A stretch of DNA of 64,000 nt from Streptococcus pseudopneumoniae (GCF_001073085.1 NZ_JVFV01000044.1:1-64000); one strand, 5' to 3'; numbered from the stretch's first letter, positions 50,149 through 60,047 are shown. Notes: generated from the letters alone by a model not told the origin. Made by a program: numbers and translations.

Positions 50149-51003
50149 ATGAAAATCAAAAAATGGTTAGGCGTAGCAGCTATCGCTACAGTAGCAGGCC
50201 TTGCACTTGCAGCTTGCGGAAATTCAGACAAGAAAGCAGACAACACAACTACAGTTAAAATCGCGACTGTTAACCGTAGCGGTTCAGAAGAAGCACGCTG
50301 GGACAAAGTCCAAGAATTGGTTGAAAAAGACGGAATTAAATTGGAATTCACAGAGTTTACAGACTACTCACAACCAAACAAAGCAACTGCTGATGGTGAA
50401 GTAGACTTGAACGCTTTCCAACACTACAACTTCTTGAACAACTGGAACAAAGAAAACGGTAAAGACCTTGTAGCGATTGCAGATACTTATATCTCACCAA
50501 TCCGCCTTTACTCAGGTAAAAACGGTGAAGAAAACAAGTACACTAAAGTGGAAGAAATCCCAAACAACGGTGAAATTGCTATTCCAAACGATGCTACTAA
50601 CGAAAGCCGTGCCCTTTACCTTCTTCAATCAGCAGGTTTGATTAAATTGGATGTTTCAGGAACTGAACTTGCTACAATCGCAAACATCAAAGAAAATCCA
50701 AAGAACTTGAAAATCACTGAGTTGGACGCTAGCCAAACAGCTCGTTCATTGACTTCAGTTGATGCAGCAGTTGTAAACAACACTTTTGTTACAGAAGCAA
50801 AATTGGACTACAAGAAAGCACTCTTTAAAGAGCAAGCTGACGAAAACTCAAAACAATGGTACAACATCATCGTTGCGAAAAAAGATTGGGAATCATCACC
50901 TAAAGCTGATGCAATCAAGAAAATTATCGCAGCTTACCATACTGATGAAGTGAAAAAAGTCATCGAAGAAACTTCAGACGGCTTGGATCAACCAGTTTGG
51001 TAA
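50149..51003 (+). CDS. metQ: Methionine-binding lipoprotein MetQ
   Basis: This 284-residue NlpA-family lipoprotein has lipobox LALAACGN (Cys23). It contains TDYSQPNKATADGEVDLNAFQHYNF and AIPNDATNESRALYLLQSAG, typical of MetQ. It captures methionine for MetN/MetI encoded just downstream. AAAGGAG precedes the start, and the MET-box predicts induction when methionine is scarce. Confidence 0.93.
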   Translation: MKIKKWLGVAAIATVAGLALAACGNSDKKADNTTTVKIATVNRSGSEEARWDKVQELVEKDGIKLEFTEFTDYSQPNKATADGEVDLNAFQHYNFLNNWNKENGKDLVAIADTYISPIRLYSGKNGEENKYTKVEEIPNNGEIAIPNDATNESRALYLLQSAGLIKLDVSGTELATIANIKENPKNLKITELDASQTARSLTSVDAAVVNNTFVTEAKLDYKKALFKEQADENSKQWYNIIVAKKDWESSPKADAIKKIIAAYHTDEVKKVIEETSDGLDQPVW

Positions 51004-51012
51004 TAAACACAG

Positions 51013-51040
51013 GGAGGTGGGAGAGATTTTTTCCACCTCT
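51013..51040 (+). terminator. Possible attenuating hairpin after metQ
   Basis: GAGGTGG (51014-51020) pairs with CCACCTC (51033-51039) around a loop containing TTTTTT; only TTGCTTTT follows. It could reduce read-through and give more MetQ than transporter. Confidence 0.5.
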
Positions 51041-51125
51041 TGCTTTTATATAGAGACTAAAGAAAAGGAACATCCACTTGTATTGATTCCAAAGGTACAA
51101 GTCCTAGTAGAAAGGTAGAGAGAAA

Positions 51126-52499
51126 ATGGTTTTCCATAGCCAAGAAGAACAAATTGAAAAGTTTGAAAAGGATCATGTAGCGCAACATTACTTTGAAGTG
51201 TTGCGGACCTTGATTTCTAAAAAATCTGTTTTTGCCCAGCAAGTCGGACTCAAGGAAGTGGCTCGTTATCTGGGAGAGATTTTCAAGCGTGTAGGGGCTG
51301 AAGTTGAGATTGATGAGAGTTATACGGCACCCTTTGTCATGGCGCATTTTAAAAGTTCACGCCCAAATGCCAAGACTATCATTTTCTACAACCACTATGA
51401 CACAGTACCTGCGGATGGCGACCAAGTCTGGACAGAGGATCCATTTACGCTTTCTGTGCGTGATGGCATTATGTATGGACGCGGGGTTGATGATGACAAG
51501 GGGCATATCACTGCCCGCTTGAGTGCTCTTAGAAAATACATGCAGCATCATGATGATCTACCAGTCAATATCAGTTTCATCATGGAAGGTGCAGAAGAAT
51601 CTGCCTCTATGGACTTGGACAAATATTTAGAAAAACATGCGGACAAGCTTCGTGGTGCAGATTTATTGGTCTGGGAACAAGGGACCAAAAATGCCTTGGA
51701 ACAGCTAGAAATCTCTGGTGGGAACAAAGGAATTGTAACCTTTGATGCTAAGGTCAAGAGTGCCGATGTGGATATCCACTCTAGCTATGGCGGCATTGTA
51801 GAGTCAGCTCCATGGTATCTGATTCAAGCCTTGACCAGTTTGCGAGCTGCAGATGGACGTATTTTAGTTGAGGGCTTGTACGATGAGGTCCAAGAGCCTA
51901 ACGAACGTGAGTTAGCCTTGGTTGAAACCTATGCTCAACGCAATCCAGAAGAAATCAGCCAGATTTATGGCTTGGAATTGCCACTTTTACAAGAGGAACG
52001 TATAGCCTTTCTAAAGCGTTTCTTCTTTGAACCAGCACTCAATATCGAAGGGATTCAGTCTGGTTATCAGGGGCAAGGAGTTAAAACGATTTTACCAGCA
52101 GAGGCTAGTGCCAAGCTAGAAGTTCGTTTGGTTCCTGGCTTGGACCCACATGATGTTTTGGATAAAATCCGGAAACAACTAGACAAAAACGGCTTTGATA
52201 AGGTAGAATTATACTATACCTTGGGTGAGATGAGTTATCGAAGCGATATGAGTGCACCATCTATTCTCAATGTTATTGAGTTGGCTAAGAAATTCTATCC
52301 ACAGGGCGTATCTGTCTTGCCGACTACAGCTGGGACAGGACCTATGCATACGGTCTTTGATGCCTTAGAAGTACCTATGGTTGCCTTTGGTCTAGGAAAT
52401 GCTAATAGCCGAGACCACGGTGGAGATGAAAACGTGCGGATCGCCGATTATTACACCCATATTGAATTAGTAGAGGAGCTGATTAGAAGCTATGAGTAG
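51126..52499 (+). CDS. M20-family metallopeptidase
   Basis: This 457-residue zinc peptidase has the M20 metal ligands His90 (YNHYDTVP) and Asp123 ([10 protein letters not shown]) and the Glu pair in MEGAEES. A dimerisation domain lies in the middle, and a C-terminal His is in [10 protein letters not shown]. It is placed between metQ and metN with an eight-base overlap to metN. That suggests it releases methionine from peptides or modifies the imported substrate. The exact substrate is unknown. Confidence 0.9.
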   Translation: MVFHSQEEQIEKFEKDHVAQHYFEVLRTLISKKSVFAQQVGLKEVARYLGEIFKRVGAEVEIDESYTAPFVMAHFKSSRPNAKTIIFYNHYDTVPADGDQVWTEDPFTLSVRDGIMYGRGVDDDKGHITARLSALRKYMQHHDDLPVNISFIMEGAEESASMDLDKYLEKHADKLRGADLLVWEQGTKNALEQLEISGGNKGIVTFDAKVKSADVDIHSSYGGIVESAPWYLIQALTSLRAADGRILVEGLYDEVQEPNERELALVETYAQRNPEEISQIYGLELPLLQEERIAFLKRFFFEPALNIEGIQSGYQGQGVKTILPAEASAKLEVRLVPGLDPHDVLDKIRKQLDKNGFDKVELYYTLGEMSYRSDMSAPSILNVIELAKKFYPQGVSVLPTTAGTGPMHTVFDALEVPMVAFGLGNANSRDHGGDENVRIADYYTHIELVEELIRSYE

Positions 52500-53553
52500 A
52501 GATATTATCAAATTAGATCAGATCGATGTGACTTTTCACCAAAAGAAAAGAACCATCACAGCGGTCAAGGATGTGACTATTCACATCCAAGAAGGGGATA
52601 TCTACGGAATCGTAGGATATTCTGGAGCAGGGAAATCAACCCTAGTTCGTGTTATTAACCTCTTGCAAAAACCATCTGCAGGTAAGATTACTATTGATAA
52701 TGATGTAATTTTTGATGGCAAGGTTACCTTAACTGCTGAGCAATTACGTCATAAACGTCAAGATATCGGGATGATTTTCCAACACTTTAACCTGATGAGC
52801 CAGAAAACAGCAGAGGAAAATGTAGCCTTTGCTCTCAAACACTCTGGACTCAGCAAGGAAGAAAAGAAGGCCAAAGTAGCTAAGTTGTTGGACTTGGTGG
52901 GCTTGGCTGACCGTGCCGAAAACTATCCTTCACAATTATCTGGAGGTCAAAAACAACGTGTGGCTATTGCGCGTGCCTTGGCTAATGATCCAAAAATCCT
53001 GATTTCAGACGAGTCAACTTCAGCTCTTGATCCAAAGACAACGAAACAAATCTTGTCACTCTTGCAAGAATTGAACCGTAAACTAGGTTTGACCATTGTC
53101 CTGATTACACACGAGATGCAGATTGTCAAAGATATTGCTAATCGTGTGGCAGTGATGCAGGATGGTCGATTGATTGAAGAAGGTAGCGTTCTTGAAATCT
53201 TCTCAGATCCTAAGCAGCCATTGACTCAGGACTTTATCTCGACTGCGACAGGTATTGATGAAGCAATGGTCAAGATTGAGAAACAAGAAATCGTAGAGCA
53301 CTTATCTGAAAACAGCATTTTGGTACAACTCAAGTATGCAGGAGCTTCTACAGATGAGCCACTTTTAAATGAATTGTATAAGCACTACCAAGTAACAGCA
53401 AATATTCTCTATGGAAACATCGAAATTTTGGATGGTACTCCTGTTGGTGAGCTTGTGGTTGTCTTGTCAGGGGAAAAAGAAGCCTTGGCAAGCGCTCAAG
53501 AGGCCATCCGTCAGGCTGGTGTGCAACTAAAAGTATTGAAGGGAGGACAGTAA
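52492..53553 (+). CDS. metN: Methionine ABC transporter ATPase MetN
   Basis: This 353-residue ATPase has Walker [10 protein letters not shown] (42-50), signature LSGGQKQR, Walker B ILISDEST and a C-terminal NIL (ACT-like) regulatory domain (about 265-350), where methionine binds to inhibit transport. It overlaps the M20 gene and is followed by the permease gene after one base. Confidence 0.95.
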   Translation: MSRDIIKLDQIDVTFHQKKRTITAVKDVTIHIQEGDIYGIVGYSGAGKSTLVRVINLLQKPSAGKITIDNDVIFDGKVTLTAEQLRHKRQDIGMIFQHFNLMSQKTAEENVAFALKHSGLSKEEKKAKVAKLLDLVGLADRAENYPSQLSGGQKQRVAIARALANDPKILISDESTSALDPKTTKQILSLLQELNRKLGLTIVLITHEMQIVKDIANRVAVMQDGRLIEEGSVLEIFSDPKQPLTQDFISTATGIDEAMVKIEKQEIVEHLSENSILVQLKYAGASTDEPLLNELYKHYQVTANILYGNIEILDGTPVGELVVVLSGEKEALASAQEAIRQAGVQLKVLKGGQ

Positions 53554-53554
53554 G

Positions 53555-54247
53555 ATGGCAGAATTGATTAAAGCATACTTACCAAACGTCTATAAGATGG
53601 GTTGGTCTGGTCAAGCTGGCTGGGGAACAGCTATCTACTTGACTCTTTATATGACGGTTCTTTCCTTTATCATCGGAGGTTTCCTAGGACTGGTTGCAGG
53701 GCTTTTCCTTGTCTTGACAGCTCCAGGTGGGGTCTTGGAAAATAAAGTTGTTTTTTGGATTTTGGATAAGATTACCTCTATTTTCCGTGCGGTACCATTT
53801 ATCATTCTCTTGGCAGTCTTGTCACCCTTCTCTCATCTAATCGTAGGAACAAGCATTGGTCCAAATGCGGCTATCGTTCCGCTATCTTTTGCAGTCTTTG
53901 CCTTCTTTGCCCGTCAAGTACAGGTGGTATTGGCTGAGCTAGATGGTGGTGTCATTGAGGCAGCTCAAGCTAGTGGAGCGACTTTCTGGGATATCGTGGG
54001 TGTTTACCTATCAGAAGGACTTCCAGATTTAATCCGTGTGACGACTGTAACCTTGATTTCACTAGTCGGTGAAACAGCCATGGCGGGAGCGGTCGGAGCA
54101 GGTGGTATCGGTAACGTAGCCATCGCTTATGGTTTTAACCGTTACAATCACGATGTGACCATCTTGGCAACCATTATTATCATTTTGATTATCTTTACGA
54201 TTCAGTTCTTGGGAGACTTCTTGACCAAGAAATTAAGTCATAAATAA
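53555..54247 (+). CDS. metI: Methionine ABC transporter permease MetI (MetP)
   Basis: This 230-residue permease has about five helices and the EAA loop motif (EAAQASGATFWDIVGVYLSEGLPDL). It ends the operon, with a strong terminator after it, and pairs with MetN and MetQ. Confidence 0.94.
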   Translation: MAELIKAYLPNVYKMGWSGQAGWGTAIYLTLYMTVLSFIIGGFLGLVAGLFLVLTAPGGVLENKVVFWILDKITSIFRAVPFIILLAVLSPFSHLIVGTSIGPNAAIVPLSFAVFAFFARQVQVVLAELDGGVIEAAQASGATFWDIVGVYLSEGLPDLIRVTTVTLISLVGETAMAGAVGAGGIGNVAIAYGFNRYNHDVTILATIIIILIIFTIQFLGDFLTKKLSHK

Positions 54248-54261
54248 AAAAAGAGCCAGCT

Positions 54262-54434
54262 GGCTCTCAGATTGAAGAAAAAGTTCGTTGTGGACAATTT
54301 TCTTCAATCTTTTTTTACTAGAGAAAATAAAAAACTCTTAAAAATAGCATTATATCTGCATTTCTAAGAGTTTTCAAGATGTAGGAACCAAGCTCCTTTA
54401 ATTACCGAAAGGCTTTGTCTACCTACTGAGAGCC
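54262..54434. repeat. Inverted-repeat element after metI containing terminators
   Basis: GGCTCTCAG (54262-54270) and CTGAGAGCC (54426-54434) are exact 9-bp terminal inverted repeats. Inside are a strong terminator, AGATTGAAGAAAA / TTTTCTTCAATCT then T7 (54269-54317), and a second hairpin, AACTCTTA / TAAGAGTT (about 54332-54374). Outside, AAAAAGAGCC (left) and GGCTCTTTTT (right, also a terminator with AGAGCC-GTGT-GGCTCT at 54429-54444) look like one hairpin split by an insertion. It may be a small streptococcal repeat (RUP- or SPRITE-like); I cannot confirm which. Confidence 0.5.
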
Positions 54435-54451
54435 GTGTGGCTCTTTTTCTA

Positions 54452-55021
54452 TCACATTTTATCTGCGAATTTCTTACTAAGTGCTTGTCCGATCAAGGCA
54501 CCAAGTAAAGCACCGATGAGGACACTTGCTACAAAGAGAAGAATGGTAGTGAGATTTGCTGCGACCATGATGCGGTCAATATAGTCCTGGGATTTTCCAC
54601 GAGCGACTAGAGTTGCTATATAGGCTTGAGGGGTCACCCACATGAGTAGAATGGGACCAGTAGTACCAAAAGCAAAAACTAGGAAGGAAAGAAGGTTCTT
54701 GACCTTATCTTTGTAGTGGCCTAGGTGAGCGATGCCATCTGCTGCAAGACCGCAGATAATTCCTGGCAGAAAGGCTCCAGCACCATGCTTGCTCCCGAGG
54801 AAAAACAGAGAAATTACAAGTCCAATCGTAGTAATCGCTCCAAAACGAGGCACCTTTGCTAAAAGGATCATATAGACGCTACCACCCACAAGAGCAGAAA
54901 AGGCAGGGGCGTAAAACATATTTCCAGTGTGGTCGACAAGGTTCCCTAGTAGAACCCCCACTCCGATACAGAGAAAGTAGAGAAGAGCGGCTACAAGGGT
55001 TGTCAAGATATTCTTTTTCAT
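54452..55021 (-). CDS. MptD/Trep_Strep-family ECF transporter S component
   Basis: This 189-residue protein with about five or six hydrophobic helices is typical of substrate-capture (S) components used by the energy-coupling-factor machinery. The N-terminus (MKKNILTTLVAALLYFLCIG) and APAFSALVGGSVYMILLAKVPRFG resemble the Trep_Strep group. No ECF ATPase genes are adjacent, so it would share a general module. The ligand is unknown. It is a single minus-strand gene between converging and diverging units. Confidence 0.75.
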   Translation of the reverse strand: MKKNILTTLVAALLYFLCIGVGVLLGNLVDHTGNMFYAPAFSALVGGSVYMILLAKVPRFGAITTIGLVISLFFLGSKHGAGAFLPGIICGLAADGIAHLGHYKDKVKNLLSFLVFAFGTTGPILLMWVTPQAYIATLVARGKSQDYIDRIMVAANLTTILLFVASVLIGALLGALIGQALSKKFADKM

Positions 55022-55152
55022 AAGTTCTCCTTCGTATATCTGATGTTATTCATTGTATCATGCCTGTAGCAGATTGTAAATGCTAGCTTGGAACTAGTAT
55101 TTATTAGGAAATGTGGTAAAATAGGAAAAAATAAAAGACGAGTGGTAAGAGG

Positions 55153-56004
55153 ATGAAGAATTTAGGAAAAGTTTTTAAAGAGTTAAGGGAGTCCAGAAAA
55201 ATCTCCTTGAGAAAAGCCACAGGTGGACGCTTTTCAGCATCCTTATTGTCGCGTTTTGAAAATGGTCAGAGTGAAATATCTGCTCCAAAGTTAATCACAG
55301 CTTTGGAGAATATTCATGCGAGTATGGAAGAGTTGTTATTTTTGGCGAGAGGTTTTCATCAGGATGCCTATTCTGAATTTAGAAACAGAATGTTTGAGGC
55401 TATAGACCCACAAGATTTAACATCTTTGCGTACTCTCTACCAGAGAGAATATCAACAACTTCCTTTTTCAAAGGATAAACAGCAACACATTCTCAATGCT
55501 ATTTTGATAAAATCCTATATGAAAGCTATTGATGAGACGGTTACATTGACCTCTGAGGAAGAAAGAGTCCTACATGATTATCTATTTTCTGTTGAAATTT
55601 GGGGGTACTATGAACTGTTGTTCTTTTCTTCCTGCTCTCCTCTTTTATCGGTCCAGCTTTTGACAAAGTACACTCGAGAAATGTTGCGGAAGTCAGATTT
55701 CTTGCAAGGAGTGGGGAAAAATCGGAATATGATGCACACCTTGCTCCTCAATGGTTTTATGGCCTGTATTGAAGTTGATGATTTTACCAATGCCCTCTAT
55801 TTCAAAAAACAAATTGAAAAGAACTTCTTTGAAGAAAATGAAACCTATTTTCGAATAGTCTACCTATGGGCAGAAGGTTTGCTTGATAGTAAGCAAGGAA
55901 GAGCGGAGGAAGGACAGAGAAAAATGGAGGACGCTATCCGTATTTTCGAGATGATCGGTTGTAGCAAATCTGCAGACTATTATAGAAGTGGCATGGAGTG
56001 TTGA
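55153..56004 (+). CDS. Rgg-family transcriptional regulator
   Basis: This 283-residue protein has an N-terminal HTH (LGKVFKELRESRKISLRKAT, FSASLLSRFENGQSEI) and a C-terminal helical domain as in Rgg proteins. It is distinct from the 44592 paralogue, which shares the same layout. An extended -10, TGGTAAAAT, ends at 55122. The MFS gene behind it is the probable target. No SHP-like peptide gene was found in the 188-base gap. Confidence 0.87.
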   Translation: MKNLGKVFKELRESRKISLRKATGGRFSASLLSRFENGQSEISAPKLITALENIHASMEELLFLARGFHQDAYSEFRNRMFEAIDPQDLTSLRTLYQREYQQLPFSKDKQQHILNAILIKSYMKAIDETVTLTSEEERVLHDYLFSVEIWGYYELLFFSSCSPLLSVQLLTKYTREMLRKSDFLQGVGKNRNMMHTLLLNGFMACIEVDDFTNALYFKKQIEKNFFEENETYFRIVYLWAEGLLDSKQGRAEEGQRKMEDAIRIFEMIGCSKSADYYRSGMEC

Positions 56005-56192
56005 ATATTTGCAACTAGGTAAATTAAATTGAAACGATAGGACTGTGAAGATACTTATTAGTAGTAGAAAATTTTATCGTTTTCGCTATCAGTTTGGTCT
56101 GTTGCATATATTCAAAAAAGTATTCTCGAGGGATTCTTGGTGCTATACTAGAACTACCATAAAAGTAGAATGTGAGAAAGAAAGGAATCTAT

Positions 56193-57440
56193 ATGAAACT
56201 ATTACTAAGAAATCAAGCATACAGAGTTTTGAGTTTATCACGATTTTTCAATGCTTTTGGAGCTTCCATTTTTAATTTAGTATTTGTGGTCTATGCCTCG
56301 ACTTTGCCAGAGGCTTCTGTTGCCGTTGCCATGGCGAATGTTGTGATGATGCTTCCAACTCTTTTTACCGTTTTTGTGGGAATTCGGGCAGATTATACCA
56401 AGGACAAGGTCAAATGGATGACCTATGTCGGTTTATTTCAGGCAGTTTTATTTTTTCTAGCAGCCCTAGTTGTTCAGCAAGCTAGTTTCTTTGCCTTTTC
56501 GACCCTTTGCCTCATCAATGTCCTTAGTGATGTAGCCAGTGATTTTGCTGGTGGCTTGCGAATGCCTCTCGTTAAAGAAAAGGTAGCAGAGTCAGATCTG
56601 ATGGAGGCCTATTCCTTTTCGCAGTTTATTACCTACATCTCTGCGATTGGCGGCCAAGCTTTTGGAGTTTGGCTATTAGGGGTGTCAACACAGAACTTTT
56701 CGCTCGTAGCGGGAATCAATGCCATATTTTTCCTAGTGTCAGCTCTCATTCTCTTTTTAGGAAGGGCTGAATTAAGCTTATCAACTCCACTTGTTGATAG
56801 TAAATCACTGAAAAATGAGAAACTTTCTATCAAAGATCAGTTTTTAACGATTTACCGAAACTTACGTCTCGTTTTTCTTAAAAGTGGACATAAAAACTTT
56901 GGTTTTATGCTCTTTGCTATCTTGATTATCAATGCTTTGGGTGGTGCCTTAGGTGGTATCTATAACATCTTCCTTTTAAATCATTCCTTACTGAATTTTT
57001 CCTACAAGGATGCCTTGTTTATCTTACAATTGATTACCTTATTAGCAGTTATCATCAGTAGCCTTACGGGCAATGATTATTTTGGGAAGCAATCTCTGCC
57101 TAGATTGATGATGTGGGTTACATTAGGAGCCAGTCTAGTTGGTCTATCTAATTTGTTAAACCAAGTCTTGCTCGGGATGCTTTTCGTCTTTTTTACCATG
57201 TATGTTTCTGGGAAAATTTCTCCAAAAATTAGTGCTCTGCTCATGAAAAATCTTGCTCCAGAGGTTCTCTCTCGTACCAGTAATTTTTTAGGTTTGTTGT
57301 TTACTCTATCCATACCAGTGGGGACAGCCTGTTTTTCACTGGTGGCAGTATGGGATATACAGTTAACATGGGCTCTGTTTGTTGGGCTTTCCTTGCTTGC
57401 GATTCTCCTAGCTAGTCTTAATCTCAAAAATGAAATTTAG
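56193..57440 (+). CDS. MFS transporter
   Basis: This 415-residue 12-helix major facilitator resembles the drug/peptide efflux group (MefA-like layout). The N-terminus is NQAYRVLSLSRFFNAFGASIFNLVFVVYA, and the loop 2-3 basic motif is GIRADYTKDKVKW. The start at 56193 has AAAGGAA; upstream starts in the same frame lack support. An extended -10, TGCTATACT, lies about 45 bases upstream. It follows an rgg gene, so Rgg-controlled export is inferred. Confidence 0.85.
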   Translation: MKLLLRNQAYRVLSLSRFFNAFGASIFNLVFVVYASTLPEASVAVAMANVVMMLPTLFTVFVGIRADYTKDKVKWMTYVGLFQAVLFFLAALVVQQASFFAFSTLCLINVLSDVASDFAGGLRMPLVKEKVAESDLMEAYSFSQFITYISAIGGQAFGVWLLGVSTQNFSLVAGINAIFFLVSALILFLGRAELSLSTPLVDSKSLKNEKLSIKDQFLTIYRNLRLVFLKSGHKNFGFMLFAILIINALGGALGGIYNIFLLNHSLLNFSYKDALFILQLITLLAVIISSLTGNDYFGKQSLPRLMMWVTLGASLVGLSNLLNQVLLGMLFVFFTMYVSGKISPKISALLMKNLAPEVLSRTSNFLGLLFTLSIPVGTACFSLVAVWDIQLTWALFVGLSLLAILLASLNLKNEI

Positions 57441-57519
57441 GTGTTAGTCTTCTTTTCACACTGTCCCAATCCTCTCATTTATGGTAAAATAGGACTATTA
57501 AGTATAAAGAGGATTCTCT

Positions 57520-58800
57520 ATGAAATTACAAAAACCAAAAGGAACGCAGGATATTTTACCTGCTGAGTCTGCCAAATGGCAGTACGTTGAAGGCTTTGCG
57601 CGTGAAATCTTCAAACGCTACAACTACGCAGAAGTACGCACCCCAATTTTTGAGCACTATGAAGTCATCAGTCGTTCTGTTGGAGACACAACTGATATCG
57701 TAACCAAGGAAATGTACGATTTTTACGACAAGGGGGACCGTCATATTACCCTCCGTCCAGAAGGAACTGCTCCAGTCGTTCGTTCTTATGTGGAAAACAA
57801 ACTCTTCGCACCAGAAGTTCAAAAACCAAGTAAGTTCTACTACATGGGGCCAATGTTCCGCTATGAGCGCCCACAAGCAGGTCGTTTACGCCAATTCCAC
57901 CAGATTGGTGTGGAGTGCTTTGGCTCTAGCAATCCAGCTACCGATGTGGAAACGATTGCGATGGCAGCCCACTTCTTGAAAGAAATTGGCATACAAGGTG
58001 TTAAATTGCACCTCAACACTCTTGGAAATCCCGAGAGCCGTGCGGCTTACCGTCAAGCCTTGATTGACTACTTAACACCGCTCAAGGAGACCTTGTCTAA
58101 GGATAGCCAACGTCGTTTGGAGGAAAATCCTCTTCGTGTCTTGGACTCGAAGGAAAAAGAAGACAAGGTAGCTGTGGAGAATGCACCATCTATCTTGGAT
58201 TACCTGGATGCAGAAAGCCAAGCTCACTTTGATGCTGTTCGCCAGATGTTGGAAAATCTCGGAGTAGACTACATCATCGATACCAACATGGTGCGTGGTT
58301 TGGACTACTATAATCACACGATTTTTGAGTTTATCACAGAAATCGAGGGCAATGAATTGACAGTCTGTGCAGGTGGTCGCTATGATGGCTTAGTTGCCTA
58401 CTTTGGCGGTCCTGAAACTGCTGGCTTTGGTTTTGGACTTGGTGTAGAGCGCCTGCTTCTCATCCTTGAAAAGCAAGGTGTGACTCTCCCTATCGAAAAC
58501 GCCCTAGATGTTTATATCGCAGTCTTGGGAGAAGGAGCAAATGTTAAGGCCTTGGAATTAGTACAGGCTCTTCGCCAACAAGGTTTCAAAGCCGAGCGTG
58601 ATTACCTCAACCGTAAACTCAAAGCTCAGTTTAAGTCAGCCGATGTTTTTGCTGCTAAGACTCTTATCACTCTTGGAGAGAGCGAGGTCGAAAGCGGACA
58701 AGTGACAGTTAAGAATAACCAAACTCGAGAAGAAGTTCAAGTTTCGCTTGGTGCTATCAGTCAAAACTTCTCAGAAATCTTTGAAAAACTAGAATTTTAA
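57520..58800 (+). CDS. hisS: Histidyl-tRNA synthetase
   Basis: This 426-residue class II synthetase has motif 1 around [14 protein letters not shown], motif 2 with [21 protein letters not shown], the HisA motif [13 protein letters not shown] and motif 3 with [12 protein letters not shown]-terminal anticodon-binding domain (about 330-426) completes it. The promoter has the extended -10 TGGTAAAAT ending 57490. No T-box leader is present in the short 79-base gap. Confidence 0.96.
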   Translation: MKLQKPKGTQDILPAESAKWQYVEGFAREIFKRYNYAEVRTPIFEHYEVISRSVGDTTDIVTKEMYDFYDKGDRHITLRPEGTAPVVRSYVENKLFAPEVQKPSKFYYMGPMFRYERPQAGRLRQFHQIGVECFGSSNPATDVETIAMAAHFLKEIGIQGVKLHLNTLGNPESRAAYRQALIDYLTPLKETLSKDSQRRLEENPLRVLDSKEKEDKVAVENAPSILDYLDAESQAHFDAVRQMLENLGVDYIIDTNMVRGLDYYNHTIFEFITEIEGNELTVCAGGRYDGLVAYFGGPETAGFGFGLGVERLLLILEKQGVTLPIENALDVYIAVLGEGANVKALELVQALRQQGFKAERDYLNRKLKAQFKSADVFAAKTLITLGESEVESGQVTVKNNQTREEVQVSLGAISQNFSEIFEKLEF

Positions 58801-58813
58801 TAGCAGATAAACT

Positions 58814-58846
58814 GGTCAGGATTTTACTCCTGACCGTTTTCTTTTG
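58814..58846 (+). terminator. Terminator after hisS
   Basis: GGTCAGGA (58814-58821) pairs with TCCTGACC (58828-58835), followed by GTTTTCTTTT. Confidence 0.85.
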
Positions 58847-58868
58847 CAAAATGACAAAAATCTTAAAC

Positions 58869-58913
58869 TTTTTGACAAAGATACTTGTCAAAAATAAAAA
58901 GATGTGTTACAAT
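58869..58913 (+). promoter_or_regulatory. Promoter with overlapping operator palindrome
   Basis: TTGTCA (58885-58890), 17 bases and TACAAT (58908-58913) form the promoter of the membrane-protein operon. The -35 sits in the right arm of a perfect 10-bp inverted repeat, TTTTTGACAA (58869-58878) / TTGTCAAAAA (58885-58894). A repressor bound there would block RNA polymerase; the HTH protein at 59277 is the obvious candidate. Confidence 0.65.
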
Positions 58914-58952
58914 GAAATCAAGTTAAGAAAAGTATAGCAGAAAGGAACGATT

Positions 58953-59267
58953 ATGTGGGCATTAGGATTTGTACCTCTTGTGATTATGTATTATATCTAC
59001 CATTCCCAAAAGGTCAAGAAACTAGAGAATAAAATCAAAAAGTTTGAGCGAAAAGAGAAAGGAAATACAGAAATGTCAAGATTATTAAAAGAAATGATTG
59101 GGAGAACACCGGTCATCGTTGGACAATTATTTGGAACAGATAACTGGGAAGTTGTGGATGTTGATGAGGAATGGGTCAAGCTACGACGTGTAGATAAAAA
59201 GGGAAAAGAAAAATTCAAACTACAACGCATTGAGGATATCCAAACGATTCAATTTGACGGAAAGTAG
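58953..59267 (+). CDS. Membrane-anchored small protein
   Basis: This 104-residue protein has one N-terminal helix (WALGFVPLVIMYYIYH), a charged coiled-coil-like stretch (KVKKLENKIKKFERKEKG) and a C-terminal beta-rich part (VGQLFGTDNWEVVDVDEEWVKL). AAAGGAA precedes the start. It is the first gene of an operon running to 61634 with an HTH regulator second. I do not recognise the family. Confidence 0.75.
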   Translation: MWALGFVPLVIMYYIYHSQKVKKLENKIKKFERKEKGNTEMSRLLKEMIGRTPVIVGQLFGTDNWEVVDVDEEWVKLRRVDKKGKEKFKLQRIEDIQTIQFDGK

Positions 59268-59276
59268 GTGTGTAAC

Positions 59277-59483
59277 ATGCAACTAAAAAATCGTCTAAAA
59301 GAGCTTCGGGCTCGCGATGGTCTCAATCAAACCGACCTGGCCAAGCTAGCAGGTGTGTCCAGGCAGACCATTAGTCTACTGGAGCGAGATGAGTACACGC
59401 CATCCATCGTCATTGCCCTGAAGATTGCTCAGATATTCAATGAGCCTGTCGAGTCAGTCTTTCGCTTAGAGGAGGACGAGTGA
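59277..59483 (+). CDS. Small Xre-family HTH regulator
   Basis: This 68-residue protein is a single Cro/C1-type helix-turn-helix (LNQTDLAKLAGVSRQTISLLE) with the C-terminal IALKIAQIFNEPVESVF typical of YozG-like regulators of membrane operons. The ATG at 59277 is chosen because of the upstream AGGTG; a start at 59268 lacks one. It overlaps the next gene by one base (TGATG). Autoregulation via the palindrome at 58869 is inferred. Confidence 0.9.
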   Translation: MQLKNRLKELRARDGLNQTDLAKLAGVSRQTISLLERDEYTPSIVIALKIAQIFNEPVESVFRLEEDE

Positions 59484-59686
59484 TGAACAAGTTTAAAGTG
59501 ATTTATTACATGAGTGTTCTTGCCCTTTATGTGAATGCTTTTGCTATGATTGGAACCCTATTTGGTTGGGTTACTATCGTTGAAAGTAAATATCTCTTCT
59601 GGATAAATTTAGTTCTACTATTGGTCTTTAGATGGGTAGAGAGAAAGATAAAGTTTAAAGAGATCGTAAAAGGAGAAAAATTATGA
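59483..59686 (+). CDS. Small two-helix membrane protein
   Basis: This 67-residue protein has two hydrophobic helices (about 5-27 and 35-52) and a basic tail. It starts at the ATG overlapping the HTH stop (TGATG), preceded by GAGGAGGA, and ends overlapping the PspC-domain gene (ATGA). HTH-plus-small-membrane-protein pairs of this kind are common in Firmicutes; the function is unknown. Confidence 0.75.
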   Translation: MNKFKVIYYMSVLALYVNAFAMIGTLFGWVTIVESKYLFWINLVLLLVFRWVERKIKFKEIVKGEKL

Positions 59687-60033
59687 AAGAATTTTTAGCA
59701 GGTTTTCAAGTAGATACTGAGAACAAAGAACTTGCCGGTGTTTGTGCAGGTCTAGGAAACTATTTTAACATCCAGACCAACGTCGTTCGTTTGGTGACAG
59801 TCTTGTTGTTTCTTTCTTCAACAGAGTTCGGTATTATAACAGTAGCTCTCTATGCTTATCTAGCAGGCTGGCTTGGCAATGAGCCATTAGGAGATGGAGC
59901 GAAAAAAGCAAGAAACCAAGCTATTCTCTTATTTGTTGTTTGTTTGCTTTTGGTGTCACTTGGAGCAGAGGGTTTGACAGCTATTTTTGAATCAGGTAAA
60001 ACCTTTGGTCAGTGGTTGGCTGGATTGTTTTAG
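59683..60033 (+). CDS. PspC-domain membrane protein
   Basis: This 116-residue protein has an N-terminal PspC domain (KELAGVCAGLGNYFNIQTNVVRL) followed by two hydrophobic helices. Such proteins often sense membrane stress. It overlaps the preceding gene (ATGA). It belongs to the HTH-controlled operon. Confidence 0.85.
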   Translation: MKEFLAGFQVDTENKELAGVCAGLGNYFNIQTNVVRLVTVLLFLSSTEFGIITVALYAYLAGWLGNEPLGDGAKKARNQAILLFVVCLLLVSLGAEGLTAIFESGKTFGQWLAGLF

Positions 60034-60047
60034 AAAGAGGTTGAAAT

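Noticed and set aside
56045-56275. 76-codon GTG-started ORF between rgg and the MFS gene
   Set aside because: It overlaps the MFS start in another frame, has no ribosome site and looks like random composition.
57441-57519. T-box leader before hisS
   Set aside because: The 79-base gap is too short and has no T-box sequence; the same is true before aspS.
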